From: Balneolia bacterium
GTDB lineage: Bacteria > Bacteroidota > Rhodothermia > Balneolales > Cyclonatronaceae
Direction of reading: 5' to 3'
DNA: 64,000 nucleotides
Assembly: GCA_022565795.1 (NCBI GenBank)
Contig: JAIUMA010000001.1
Coordinates: forward strand, 62,001-126,000
The stretch's first letter is position 1. Every line of letters begins with the position of its first letter. Positions 17,619 to 25,819 of the stretch are shown here, in pieces. The position numbers were made by a program, and so were the translations under genes. The notes below the pieces were generated by a model. It searched no databases. It was given only the letters and a program-made list of their open reading frames with translations, and was not told where the DNA came from.

Positions 17619-20447
17619 TTAGGTAGATGAATCAAGCGTACGCTTGGTCTCAACCACTTCGAACCCTTCAATCACGTCGCCAACTTTAATATCGTTAAAG
17701 TTCTTAATACCGATACCACACTCATAGCCAGCGGCTACTTCACGGGCATCATCCTTAAAGCGTTTCAGAGATGAAAGCTCACCGGTAAAGATTACGATAC
17801 CATCGCGAATAAGGCGGATTTTCGTATTTCTGGTGATTTTACCTTCAGTAACGTACGATCCGGCAATGGTCCCGATTCCCGGTACTTTGAAGGTGTCACG
17901 AACATCAACGCTGGCAACAATTTTCTCAGAAAGTTCAGGTGAAAGCATCCCTTCGAGAGCGTCATGAACAAGATCAACAGCTTCGTAAATAATGCTGAAG
18001 AGTCTGATATCGATTTCCTCTTTCTCAGCAAGCTTACGTGCATTTGCAGTCGGACGAACCTGGAAACCTATTATAATAGCGTTTGATGCAGTTGCAAGAA
18101 GCACATCCGATTCGCTGATGGCACCTACACCCGTGTGAATAATATTTACTTTCACCTCCGTGGTGCTCAGTTTCTGCAGCGAACCTGAAAGGGCTTCAAT
18201 CGAACCATCCACATCACCTTTAATAATGATGTTAAGCTCGGAAACATCTCCGGCTGACATACGGCGGCTGAATTCATCAAGGCTCATATGTTTCACCTTG
18301 CGCAGATCCTGCTCACGCTTAATCTGCTGACGTTTCAGCGCAATGTCTTTGGCAGTTTTGTCGTCGCTGGTTACATTAAATTTGTCACCAGCCTGAGGCT
18401 GACCATCAAAACCGGTCATCTGAATAGGCGTTGACGGTCCGGCTATTTCAATACGCTTGCCGAGCTCATTTTCCATGGCTCTCACGCGTCCGTAATGATT
18501 ACCCGCTACAAATGTATCACCAATTTTTAGCGTACCTCGCTGTACAAGAACGTTTGCAACTACACCCTTACCTTTATCCAGCTTGGTTTCAAGCACGATA
18601 CCGGCGGCGTTGCGATCCGGGTTAGCTTTAAGCTCCTGAAGCTCTGCTTCAATAAGTACTTTTTCGAGCAACTCATCAATGCCGGTTCCTTTTTTGGCAG
18701 AAACTTTTGCACACTGAACGCTTCCGCCCCAGTCTTCAACAAGAACATTATGTTCAGAAAGCTGCTGCATGATGCGTTCAGCATTGGCTTCCTCCTTATC
18801 AACTTTGTTGATAGCAACAATGATGGATACACCGGCAGCCTGGGCGTGATTAATAGCCTCAATGGTTTGAGGCATCACCGAGTCATCAGCTGCTACTACC
18901 AGAATAACGATATCGGTTACCTGAGCTCCACGGGCACGCATCGCTGTAAACGCCTCGTGACCCGGAGTATCGAGGAATGTGATTTTTTTGCCATCTTCAA
19001 GATCTACGGCATACGCACCAATGTGCTGTGTAATCCCACCGGCCTCGCCTTCTGCTACTTTTGATTCTTTTATGTAGTCAAGGAGTGATGTTTTACCGTG
19101 ATCTACGTGACCCATTACCGTTACGATTGGCGCACGCGGTTTGAGGTCTTCTTCACTGTCTTCTTCTTCTTCGAAAATTTCCTCTGCTACGGTGTCAGCA
19201 TCAACAAAACGAATGTCTTTTTCGTATTCATCGGCGATAAGCTCGATGGTTTCTGCTTCAAGCCTTTGATTGATGGAAACCATTAGTCCCATGTTCATAC
19301 AGCTTGTGATAACCTGTGTCGGGGTAAGGTCGAAAAGCTCTGCTACATCGCTCACGGTAATGAACTCCGTAACTTCTATAATTGAACTCTCCTCTTCCAG
19401 CTGTAACGCTTCCAGCTCGCGCTTTTCGGCCATCTCGTCACGTTTCTGGCGACGGCGCTTCTGGCGCTGCTTCCCTTTGTTGCCAGACTGCAGAGACGAC
19501 ATCGTCTCTTTTACTTTTTTCTCAATGTCTTTATCGGAAACTTCTGCCTTCTTGCCTTTCTTGATGCGCTTTTTCTTTTTGCGAGATGCGCTTTCGTCTG
19601 CCGGCTCTTCTTTCTTAGGCTTGCCCTTTACAGGTTTAGCCTCTTCAGCAACTTCGGTGTCACGATCTTTTTTGCGCTTACGTTTTTTACGTTTCTTCGA
19701 AGTGTCCGATTCGTCGCCATTCTTCACATCTATAGTACCAAGTACCTTGGTGCCTTGAAGCCTGTTTTTTGAGCGTGCCCGAATTGTATCAGGTTCTTTA
19801 TCATCTTCGACATCTGCTGTTTTTTCTTCTGCTTCATTTTCAGCGACAGTCTCGGATTCTTCTATCGGAGCTTTTGCCACCTTTTCAGGGGCTTCTTCCT
19901 TCTTTTTGGGTTTATCTACAGATTTAGGCTCGGCAGGTTTTTCTGCTTTCTTTTCTTCTTCCTTTTTAGGAGCTGGCTTTTCTTCAGCAACCTTTTCCGT
20001 TTCTTTCGGTTTCTCAACCTTAGGTTCGGGCTTCTTTTCTTCAACCGGTTCAAGAGATGGTTCTAAAGTTGGCTCCTGTACTGGCTTTTTGTCGGCAGGT
20101 TTATCTTCCTGAGGCGTAAGCGAGTCTTCCGGGGAAGCCGGAGCCTGAGGAGTGTCTTCTTCAGGCTCCAAAAGGGTATCGATGGTTACAGACTTAGAGC
20201 CTGAAGCACGAATACTGTCTCTTTTTTCACGATAGGCATCGCGGGACTGATCGTGCTCTTCGTAACGGGCTTTATCTTCACCGTAAATGGTTTCCAGCAC
20301 CGAATACATTTCCGGCGTGATTTTCGTTAACGGCTTGTTATCGACTTTGTAATCCTTCTCGCCAAGTGCATCTACAATAGATTGGGTAGATACGTTGAAC
20401 TCCTGGGCTACTTTAAATAATCGTTTTGGTTTTGCACCTTGCGACAT
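17619..20447 (-). CDS. infB: Translation initiation factor IF-2
   Basis: 942 residues. GTPase that places initiator tRNA on the 30S subunit. Residues 1-55 hold an IF2_N domain (LFKVAQEFNVSTQSIVDALGE); about 80-330 is a long Lys/Glu/Pro-rich disordered region; a second IF2_N-like segment (VSDVAELFDLTPTQVITSCMNMGLMVSINQ) precedes the G domain. The G motifs are GHVDHGKTSLLDYI (about 440), DTPGHEAF and NKVDK. The C-terminal domains II-IV are complete. The length is at the long end because of the charged linker. It lies between nusA and rbfA. Confidence 0.97.
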   Translation of the reverse strand: MSQGAKPKRLFKVAQEFNVSTQSIVDALGEKDYKVDNKPLTKITPEMYSVLETIYGEDKARYEEHDQSRDAYREKRDSIRASGSKSVTIDTLLEPEEDTPQAPASPEDSLTPQEDKPADKKPVQEPTLEPSLEPVEEKKPEPKVEKPKETEKVAEEKPAPKKEEEKKAEKPAEPKSVDKPKKKEEAPEKVAKAPIEESETVAENEAEEKTADVEDDKEPDTIRARSKNRLQGTKVLGTIDVKNGDESDTSKKRKKRKRKKDRDTEVAEEAKPVKGKPKKEEPADESASRKKKKRIKKGKKAEVSDKDIEKKVKETMSSLQSGNKGKQRQKRRRQKRDEMAEKRELEALQLEEESSIIEVTEFITVSDVAELFDLTPTQVITSCMNMGLMVSINQRLEAETIELIADEYEKDIRFVDADTVAEEIFEEEEDSEEDLKPRAPIVTVMGHVDHGKTSLLDYIKESKVAEGEAGGITQHIGAYAVDLEDGKKITFLDTPGHEAFTAMRARGAQVTDIVILVVAADDSVMPQTIEAINHAQAAGVSIIVAINKVDKEEANAERIMQQLSEHNVLVEDWGGSVQCAKVSAKKGTGIDELLEKVLIEAELQELKANPDRNAAGIVLETKLDKGKGVVANVLVQRGTLKIGDTFVAGNHYGRVRAMENELGKRIEIAGPSTPIQMTGFDGQPQAGDKFNVTSDDKTAKDIALKRQQIKREQDLRKVKHMSLDEFSRRMSAGDVSELNIIIKGDVDGSIEALSGSLQKLSTTEVKVNIIHTGVGAISESDVLLATASNAIIIGFQVRPTANARKLAEKEEIDIRLFSIIYEAVDLVHDALEGMLSPELSEKIVASVDVRDTFKVPGIGTIAGSYVTEGKITRNTKIRLIRDGIVIFTGELSSLKRFKDDAREVAAGYECGIGIKNFNDIKVGDVIEGFEVVETKRTLDSST

Positions 20448-20477
20448 AGAAATATTTCTTCCTACCGGTTAATTACG

Positions 20478-21737
20478 TTAGTTTAATTCATCTTCTTCGA
20501 ACTCTTCGCGAATGGTTTTGAAGATCAGATCGGCCTTTTCGGCATCAATTCGTCCTTCTGTTCTGCGTACAAGTTCACCTGCACTCAGGTTTAATACAGC
20601 GCGTGCCGTATCACAACCAATTTCGTACAGGATCTCAATTGTTTCGTTTCCAAACTCATCGCTGAATTCTGAAATTTCAATATCATCTTCGTAGTCCGGC
20701 TCGCGATATACGTCGATTTCACATTCGGTTAGCATAGAAGCCAGCCTGATGTTTACCCCGCCTTTACCAATAGCTTTTGAAACCTGCTCGGCCGGTACAT
20801 ACACACGTGCATGCTTACCTGTAGGGTCCAGATCTACAGAAAGAACTCTTGCAGGCTGAAGCGCACGTTTGATAAACTCTATCTTGTCGTTGGTGTAGTT
20901 GATAACATCGATGTTTTCATTACACAATTCACGCACTATCGAGTGAATCCGAATTCCCTTCATACCAACACAGGCACCAACGGCATCTACGCGTTCATCA
21001 TTGGAAATAACAGCTACCTTAGAACGATCACCCGGCTCACGTACGGTTTTGATGATTTCGATGATGCCATCATAAACTTCCGGAATCTCATTCTCAAAAA
21101 GACGCTCTAAGAAAACAGGCGATGTTCTCGAAACAATAATTGAGAGGTTGCCATTATCACGGCGTACTTCTTCAATTACACAGCGAATGGTGTCGCCCTT
21201 GCGGTAGCGGTCTTTGTAAATCTGGTGCTTCTGGGGCATAACGAGTTCGGTACCGTTATGGTTAATAAGCACGTCTTTGGAACGGATTTGATAAATGTCG
21301 CCGAGCACGATTTCACCAACACGCTCCGAATATTCTTCGAAAACGTTGTCTTTCTCAATCTCGCGAATGCGCTGAGCCAAAGTCTGACGCGCCATCATCA
21401 CCGAGCGTCTGCCGAAATCCTGAATAAAGATTTCCTGAGCAAATTCGTCGAAAAGCTCTAGATCGGGATCCTGCTTTTTGGCTTCAGTAATAGTAATTTC
21501 AGTTACTGGGTTGGTGAGCTCATCATCAGGTACAACTTCACGAATGTGAAGCATCTGGATGTCTCCCCTGTCCGGATTCAAAATAACAGAGAACGATTCG
21601 TCTGATCCGTATTTTTTACGAATCATAGAACGAAAAACGTCTTCCAGTATCGACAGGAGCATGTCCCGGTCGATGCCTTTATCTTTTGCAATCTCAGCGA
21701 AAGACTGAATAATTAATTTTGAAACATCATTTGCCAT
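20478..21737 (-). CDS. nusA: Transcription termination/antitermination factor NusA
   Basis: 419 residues. It binds RNA polymerase and nascent RNA and modulates pausing, termination and antitermination. The N-terminal NusA domain (about 1-125), an S1 domain beginning GEIVLGDIYQIRSKDVLINHNGTELVMP, and two KH domains (VGACVGMKGIRIHSIVRELCNENIDVI and AIGKGGVNIRLASMLTECEIDVY) are in order, followed by a helix-hairpin-like tail with a single repeat (IGCDTARAVLNLSAGELVRRTEGRI). It lacks the two acidic repeats of E. coli NusA. It is the second gene of the rimP operon, and the hairpin just before rimP is a likely target for autoregulation. Confidence 0.97.
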   Translation of the reverse strand: MANDVSKLIIQSFAEIAKDKGIDRDMLLSILEDVFRSMIRKKYGSDESFSVILNPDRGDIQMLHIREVVPDDELTNPVTEITITEAKKQDPDLELFDEFAQEIFIQDFGRRSVMMARQTLAQRIREIEKDNVFEEYSERVGEIVLGDIYQIRSKDVLINHNGTELVMPQKHQIYKDRYRKGDTIRCVIEEVRRDNGNLSIIVSRTSPVFLERLFENEIPEVYDGIIEIIKTVREPGDRSKVAVISNDERVDAVGACVGMKGIRIHSIVRELCNENIDVINYTNDKIEFIKRALQPARVLSVDLDPTGKHARVYVPAEQVSKAIGKGGVNIRLASMLTECEIDVYREPDYEDDIEISEFSDEFGNETIEILYEIGCDTARAVLNLSAGELVRRTEGRIDAEKADLIFKTIREEFEEDELN

Positions 21738-21760
21738 GCAATTCTCCGAACTTGTCGCCG

Positions 21761-22231
21761 CTAAACGGACGGTACAATTTTAGTTTCAATGATTTTGTCA
21801 AACTCTATGTAGGTTGTGCCACTCTTAGATTCGAGCTCAATACCGTTGTCTTCAGTGTTTATAAGCTTGCCTTCGACCATGCTTACTTTATCATCTTCTC
21901 CAAGACGTGCTTTAACCCGTGCTGTACGACCTTTGTTGAGCAGGTATTGCCTTTTGAGTATGAGCGGACGATCCAGTCCTGGAGATGAGACATTGAGCGT
22001 GAAGGTTTTGCCTAACAGCTCGTTTGCTTCAATTACAGTTTGAAGATTACGGCTGATATCAGCGCAATCATCCAGCTTGATACCTCCTTTGTCGGATTCG
22101 ATATAAACTGACAAAACCGGGTTTTTGCCTCCGGTTTTCAGTTCAATATCAACTATAAACAAATCGTCCCTTGAGATATTTCTCTCAACGATTTCAGTAA
22201 GTTCCGATAAAAGTGAGTCTTTCAGCTGCAT
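21761..22231 (-). CDS. rimP: Ribosome maturation factor RimP
   Basis: 156 residues from the ATG at 22231 (MQLKDSLLSELTEIV); the seven upstream codons are U-rich and belong to the leader. It assists early 30S assembly. Family signature: DDCADISRNLQTVIEANELLGKTFTLNVSSPGLDRPL, plus the C-terminal SH3-like domain with KVSMVEGKLINTEDNGIELES. It is the first gene of the rimP-nusA-infB-rbfA-truB-ribF operon, preceded at close range by a hairpin with a U-run. Confidence 0.93.
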   Translation of the reverse strand: MQLKDSLLSELTEIVERNISRDDLFIVDIELKTGGKNPVLSVYIESDKGGIKLDDCADISRNLQTVIEANELLGKTFTLNVSSPGLDRPLILKRQYLLNKGRTARVKARLGEDDKVSMVEGKLINTEDNGIELESKSGTTYIEFDKIIETKIVPSV

Positions 22232-22255
22232 GGTAAAAAAATATAAATACAAAAA

Positions 22256-22282
22256 AAGTGAGACCCTTGTGAGCTCTCACTT
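22256..22282 (-). terminator. Terminator-like hairpin (possible attenuator) before rimP
   Basis: AAGTGAGA / TCTCACTT, an 8-bp stem with an 11-base loop, followed on the minus strand by seven U residues and ending about 20 bases before the rimP ATG. No gene lies upstream on this strand within the 260-base gap, so it is more likely a leader attenuator than the end of another transcript. Confidence 0.6.
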
Positions 22283-22514
22283 CAATTACAGTTCCATAAT
22301 ATAACGTTTTATGAAGCTGTTTACAAACACTCAGCCAACATAAGATTGTACATCTGCGGTTCTGGCTGAAGCTGCTTTTTTGTTATGACTGCAGCTTGGT
22401 CCACTGAACTTATATCTCGGCACCGGTACTATTTTTAACGAACTTCCCTCCTTTTATTTACAATGCGGATTGTTAACTTATGCTCCAAATTCATTCATAA
22501 CTAATCTTTCTGCT

Positions 22515-23009
22515 ATGTTTCGCCCCGCATTATTGCTGCTGATATCCATTGCGTTTCTGTTTTCCTGTAACAGCGATTCTGAAGAAAGTCCGCGCGACAC
22601 ACCCAGTGCTTCCGCCCGAACATTAGATTATACTGCCGTAGTACATTTTAAGACTTCACCCGATGCCATGGAGTTCATCAGCTCGGTAGATGTTGCCGTA
22701 GCCGAGTCTCAGATTGCGCGTCAGGAAGGCTTAATGAACGTGTACGACCTGCCACCGAATAACGGTATGATATTCATTTTTGAGCAGCAGCAGGAGCTCA
22801 GCTTCTGGATGGCCAATACCCCTCTGTCTCTGGACATCATTTTTGTGAATGAAGACATGGAGATCGTTCGCATCCACAGCAACACCCCACCTCACTCCCA
22901 GCAACAGTTTCGCTCCGGTGCTCCTGCACTTTATGCCGTTGAAGTAAATGCCGGCTATGCCGCCAGGCACGATATTCAGGAAGGGCATTTCATCGAAATT
23001 GTACGGTAA
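22515..23009 (+). CDS. DUF192 family lipoprotein
   Basis: 164 residues from the ATG at 22515, which begins a lipoprotein signal (MFRPALLLLISIAFLFSC, lipobox LFSC); a start at 22470 would bury this signal. The DUF192 domain occupies about 55-160: VAVAESQIARQEGLMNVYDLPPNNGMIFIF, then LSFWMANTPLSLDIIFVNEDMEIVRI and ALYAVEVNAGYAARHDI. The function of the family is unknown; it is often a small secreted or periplasmic beta-sheet protein. It lies 35 bases before the ABC ATPase gene on the same strand, so it may belong to that operon. Confidence 0.88.
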   Translation: MFRPALLLLISIAFLFSCNSDSEESPRDTPSASARTLDYTAVVHFKTSPDAMEFISSVDVAVAESQIARQEGLMNVYDLPPNNGMIFIFEQQQELSFWMANTPLSLDIIFVNEDMEIVRIHSNTPPHSQQQFRSGAPALYAVEVNAGYAARHDIQEGHFIEIVR

Positions 23010-23044
23010 ATAACCTAAGTCTTCAATTTAATAAATACACTGCC

Positions 23045-23716
23045 ATGTCTGTTGTTGACATTAAAAACCTAAAAAAAGGATATCGTGACCCCTCCGGAGT
23101 GGGTATGGTTCCGGTGCTGGACATCGATACCCTTCAGCTCGAAGCCGGTAAACATACGGCCCTCAAAGGGACATCCGGATCAGGAAAAACTACGCTGCTG
23201 CACTGCATCTCCGGGATGATTCTTCCCGATTCCGGAAGCATCAATCTGCTTGGGACTGATATCACCACATTATCTGAATCCGTAAGAGATCGTTTCAGAG
23301 CTAATCATATTGGCTATATATTTCAATCATTCAATCTTCTTGATGGTTTTACTGCCCTTGAGAATGTGAAGCTGGGAATGCAGTTTGCAGACAAAAAGCT
23401 GCCGGCATCACGTGCTGAAGAGTTGCTGGTAAAAGTGGGACTTAAGGATCGTCTCAACAACAGGCCTGCACAGCTTTCGGTTGGTCAGCAGCAGCGCGTC
23501 TGTATTGCCAGAGCGCTGGCAAATGACCCGGAAATCATTTTGGCTGATGAACCCACCGGTTCACTTGATCCCAAAACATCCGCTGAGGTACTAAACCTCA
23601 TACGTGAAGTAGCAGAAGGCAAAACGCTCATGCTTGTAAGCCATGAGGAACAAGTACTCAATCAGTTTGATGTGCAGCTGAATCTGGAAACCCTAAACAA
23701 GGCTGTAACAGTATGA
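23045..23716 (+). CDS. ABC transporter ATP-binding protein (LolD/MacB type)
   Basis: 223 residues. Walker A LKGTSGSGKTTLLHCI (about 38-53), Q-loop GYIFQSFNLLDGFTALENV, signature LSVGQQQRVCIARALA, Walker B IILADEPTGSLDP and the H-loop MLVSHEE are all intact, so it should hydrolyse ATP. The family powers type VII mechanotransmission ABC proteins (LolCDE, MacB, FtsEX) rather than classical importers. It overlaps the permease gene by 4 bases. With the downstream DUF3299 gene, the arrangement resembles, from memory, the zrgBCD part of the Vibrio zinc-regulated locus; the metal link is an inference. Confidence 0.93.
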   Translation: MSVVDIKNLKKGYRDPSGVGMVPVLDIDTLQLEAGKHTALKGTSGSGKTTLLHCISGMILPDSGSINLLGTDITTLSESVRDRFRANHIGYIFQSFNLLDGFTALENVKLGMQFADKKLPASRAEELLVKVGLKDRLNNRPAQLSVGQQQRVCIARALANDPEIILADEPTGSLDPKTSAEVLNLIREVAEGKTLMLVSHEEQVLNQFDVQLNLETLNKAVTV

Positions 23717-25179
23717 ATCCGGTAGTAATTGTTTTCAAAAATATGAAGCTGCGACTTTTAAGCACGTTGCTTACAGTTGCTTCAGTAGCCCTGGCTGCCG
23801 CGCTTGTAATAGCTGTGCAGACGCTTGAGCGTGAAACCGAGCAGAATTATACGCAGACCTCGGTCGGATATGATTTGATTCTGGCCGCTCCCGGAAGCAG
23901 GATGCAAACAACCCTGAATACCATTTATCACCTGGAAACGTCGACCGGAGTTATTCCAAATGATGTCTATCTGGCCGCACTAAATGACCAGCGTATTGAG
24001 CGCGCATTCCCATTTTTTGTAGGCGACAACTATCGGGGTGTTCGCATAATCGGTACATCTGCCGCCTTTATTAGTGATAGCGAGCCGAGAGTTGGGCAAC
24101 AGTTTGATCTAGCTGAAGGTCGTAATTTCGAAGCTCCCTTTGAAGCCGTAATCGGTAGCCGCGCCGCTGAACGACTGGGTATTGGCATTGGTCACCGCTT
24201 TAATATGACACACGGTGTTTCAGAAATTGATAGTGAAGACGCTGAGCCCCATGTGCATGATGAATATGAACTCGAAATAGTCGGGATACTCGAACCAAGT
24301 CGTACTGCCAATGATAATGTGATATTTACAAGCACCTACACAACTTATGTCGTTCATTATCATGACCATGACCATGACGAGCACGGCCACTCCGATCATC
24401 ATGCTCATGATCATGATGAGCACAATCATGCACACGACCATGACCATAACGAGCACAGTCACTCCGATGATCACGCTCATGACCATAACGAGCACAATCA
24501 TGCGCACGACGATGAAGAGAGCATTGACCATGATCATCATCATCAGTCAACGTCACTCGCAGAATATGAAGAGCGTGTTCAAAAGCTTGATGCCGTTCTT
24601 TTGAAGTTTAACAATCAGGCGGCTGCTATTCAGCTGGCCGGAATGCTGAATATGCCAACCCCGGAAAACCCTCTTCTACTTAGGAACATGCAGCGCGATC
24701 CTTTCTTTGCCTATAAGGACGATTTGATGGCTGTAATTCCGGCAGTTCAAATTCAGGAATTAATGTCAATCGTAGGTAACGCCGAACAAGTTCTGCGCGC
24801 CATCGGCTGGCTGGTTTTCATAGTTGCACTTTTTGGAATATTGGCTGCCATGTACAATACAATGGAAGATCGTCGTCGTGATATTGCCATTATGCGATCG
24901 CTTGGCGCAAGACGCTCTACCGTGTTTTCTTTAATATTGATGGAGGCCGCCTTCATAACAACTTTGGGTTGCCTTATTGGCCTTGCGATTGGTATGGGCA
25001 TAGTTAGCTCAGTTGCACCTTTCATAGCTGACTCTGCCGGAATAATTGTATCAGCTTATGCAATAGAAGCACAACAATTCGTTACATTAGCATTATTCGT
25101 GCTTTTAGGCGTTGGAGCGGGTATAATCCCGGCGCTGAAAGCGTACCGTACCGATGTAGTAACAAACCTTGCTCCGTAA
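23713..25179 (+). CDS. FtsX/MacB-type ABC permease with a histidine-rich periplasmic loop
   Basis: 488 residues. There is an N-terminal transmembrane helix (about 12-35), a large MacB_PCD-type periplasmic domain, and three C-terminal helices (about 360-385, 405-435, 455-478) containing the FtsX core (LAAMYNTMEDRRRDIAIMRSLGARRSTVFSLILME). Inside the periplasmic domain, residues 215-277 hold 27 histidines alternating with Asp, Glu and Asn, including two tandem 24-residue units (219-242 and 243-266). Such tracts bind zinc or other transition metals. Domain order and partners suggest an envelope ABC machine acting on metal or on a metal-bound protein. A plain LolCE-like lipoprotein role is the main alternative, but it would not explain the loop. 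Confidence 0.88.
   Translation: MNPVVIVFKNMKLRLLSTLLTVASVALAAALVIAVQTLERETEQNYTQTSVGYDLILAAPGSRMQTTLNTIYHLETSTGVIPNDVYLAALNDQRIERAFPFFVGDNYRGVRIIGTSAAFISDSEPRVGQQFDLAEGRNFEAPFEAVIGSRAAERLGIGIGHRFNMTHGVSEIDSEDAEPHVHDEYELEIVGILEPSRTANDNVIFTSTYTTYVVHYHDHDHDEHGHSDHHAHDHDEHNHAHDHDHNEHSHSDDHAHDHNEHNHAHDDEESIDHDHHHQSTSLAEYEERVQKLDAVLLKFNNQAAAIQLAGMLNMPTPENPLLLRNMQRDPFFAYKDDLMAVIPAVQIQELMSIVGNAEQVLRAIGWLVFIVALFGILAAMYNTMEDRRRDIAIMRSLGARRSTVFSLILMEAAFITTLGCLIGLAIGMGIVSSVAPFIADSAGIIVSAYAIEAQQFVTLALFVLLGVGAGIIPALKAYRTDVVTNLAP
24367..24510 (+). repeat. Tandem 72-bp direct repeat encoding the histidine-rich units
   Basis: Two adjacent 72-base copies, 24367-24438 and 24439-24510, encode 24-residue units that both end EHNHAHD. 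The copies differ at scattered, mainly silent or Asp/Asn positions, so the duplication is not brand new. Confidence 0.85.
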
Positions 25180-25206
25180 TACTAACACTACTTCTCTATT
25201 TGAAAG

Positions 25207-25740
25207 ATGAAAACATCCATTCTTTTACCTGTTTTACTAATCGGGCTTTTTATGACGCCCGATTATTCCGCAGCAGAAACCAATACGAAGGCTGAAATCA
25301 ACGCCGAAAATGAGACTGTTCAAAGGGTCTATTTCCGAGACTTTCGCTCCTACCCGATTCACCGTCGTAATGCAGAGGTTCCTGCAGAGCTTGCCGCACT
25401 GGATGGCAAGCAAATCGAAGTAGTCGGATATATGGTCCCATTCGACCGTATAGAAAATATCACGCAGTTTATTCTGCTCCAGGCACCGTTTATGGGCTGC
25501 ATGCACGTGCCACCACCTGGTGCAAACGAAACGCTCATGATCCAGACTGAGCGTCCTTTGTCGTCTTACACCTACGATCCGCTTCGCATAACTGGCACGC
25601 TTAATATTGATGAAGTCTTCGTTGATGGCTATCTGATTAGTGTCTATACCATAAGCGAGGCGCGTGTATCATCCAGTTCATCATCTGATGCCGAAACCGA
25701 CGGACTGCCGGATAATTTCCACTTTTACGGCGATATGTAA
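25207..25740 (+). CDS. DUF3299 family secreted protein
   Basis: 177 residues with a probable signal peptide (MKTSILLPVLLIGLFMTPDYSAAE). The DUF3299 domain has FRSYPIHRR, LDGKQIEVVGYMVPFDR and the hallmark APFMGCMHVPPPGANETLMIQ, in which the Cys and His could contact metal. The family has no proven biochemical function, but members are often found beside LolD/FtsX-type ABC genes, as here (28 bases after the permease). In Vibrio a DUF3299 protein is, from memory, part of a zinc-responsive operon. The serine-rich tail (SSSSSDAET) is likely disordered. The gene ends at a bidirectional terminator. Confidence 0.85.
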   Translation: MKTSILLPVLLIGLFMTPDYSAAETNTKAEINAENETVQRVYFRDFRSYPIHRRNAEVPAELAALDGKQIEVVGYMVPFDRIENITQFILLQAPFMGCMHVPPPGANETLMIQTERPLSSYTYDPLRITGTLNIDEVFVDGYLISVYTISEARVSSSSSSDAETDGLPDNFHFYGDM

Positions 25741-25762
25741 ACGGATAGTTGTATTTTTAAAT

Positions 25763-25800
25763 AAAAAAGGTGGCTGAATTTCCTTTCAGCCACCTTTTTT
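25763..25800. terminator. Bidirectional terminator between DUF3299 and fbp
   Basis: GGTGGCTGA / TCAGCCACC, extended by A/T pairs, 8-base loop; A-run on the left and T-run on the right serve both converging genes. Confidence 0.92.
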
Positions 25801-25819
25801 TGTGCCCGTTTACTGATAA

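Noticed and set aside
19270-19758. 162-codon plus-strand frame opposite infB
   Set aside because: Antisense to the low-complexity Lys/Glu linker of IF-2; serine/phenylalanine-rich shadow with no family resemblance.
24220-24604. Several long frames on both strands over the histidine-rich repeat
   Set aside because: They are produced by the CAT/GAC repeat structure; translations are low-complexity and the permease frame explains the region.
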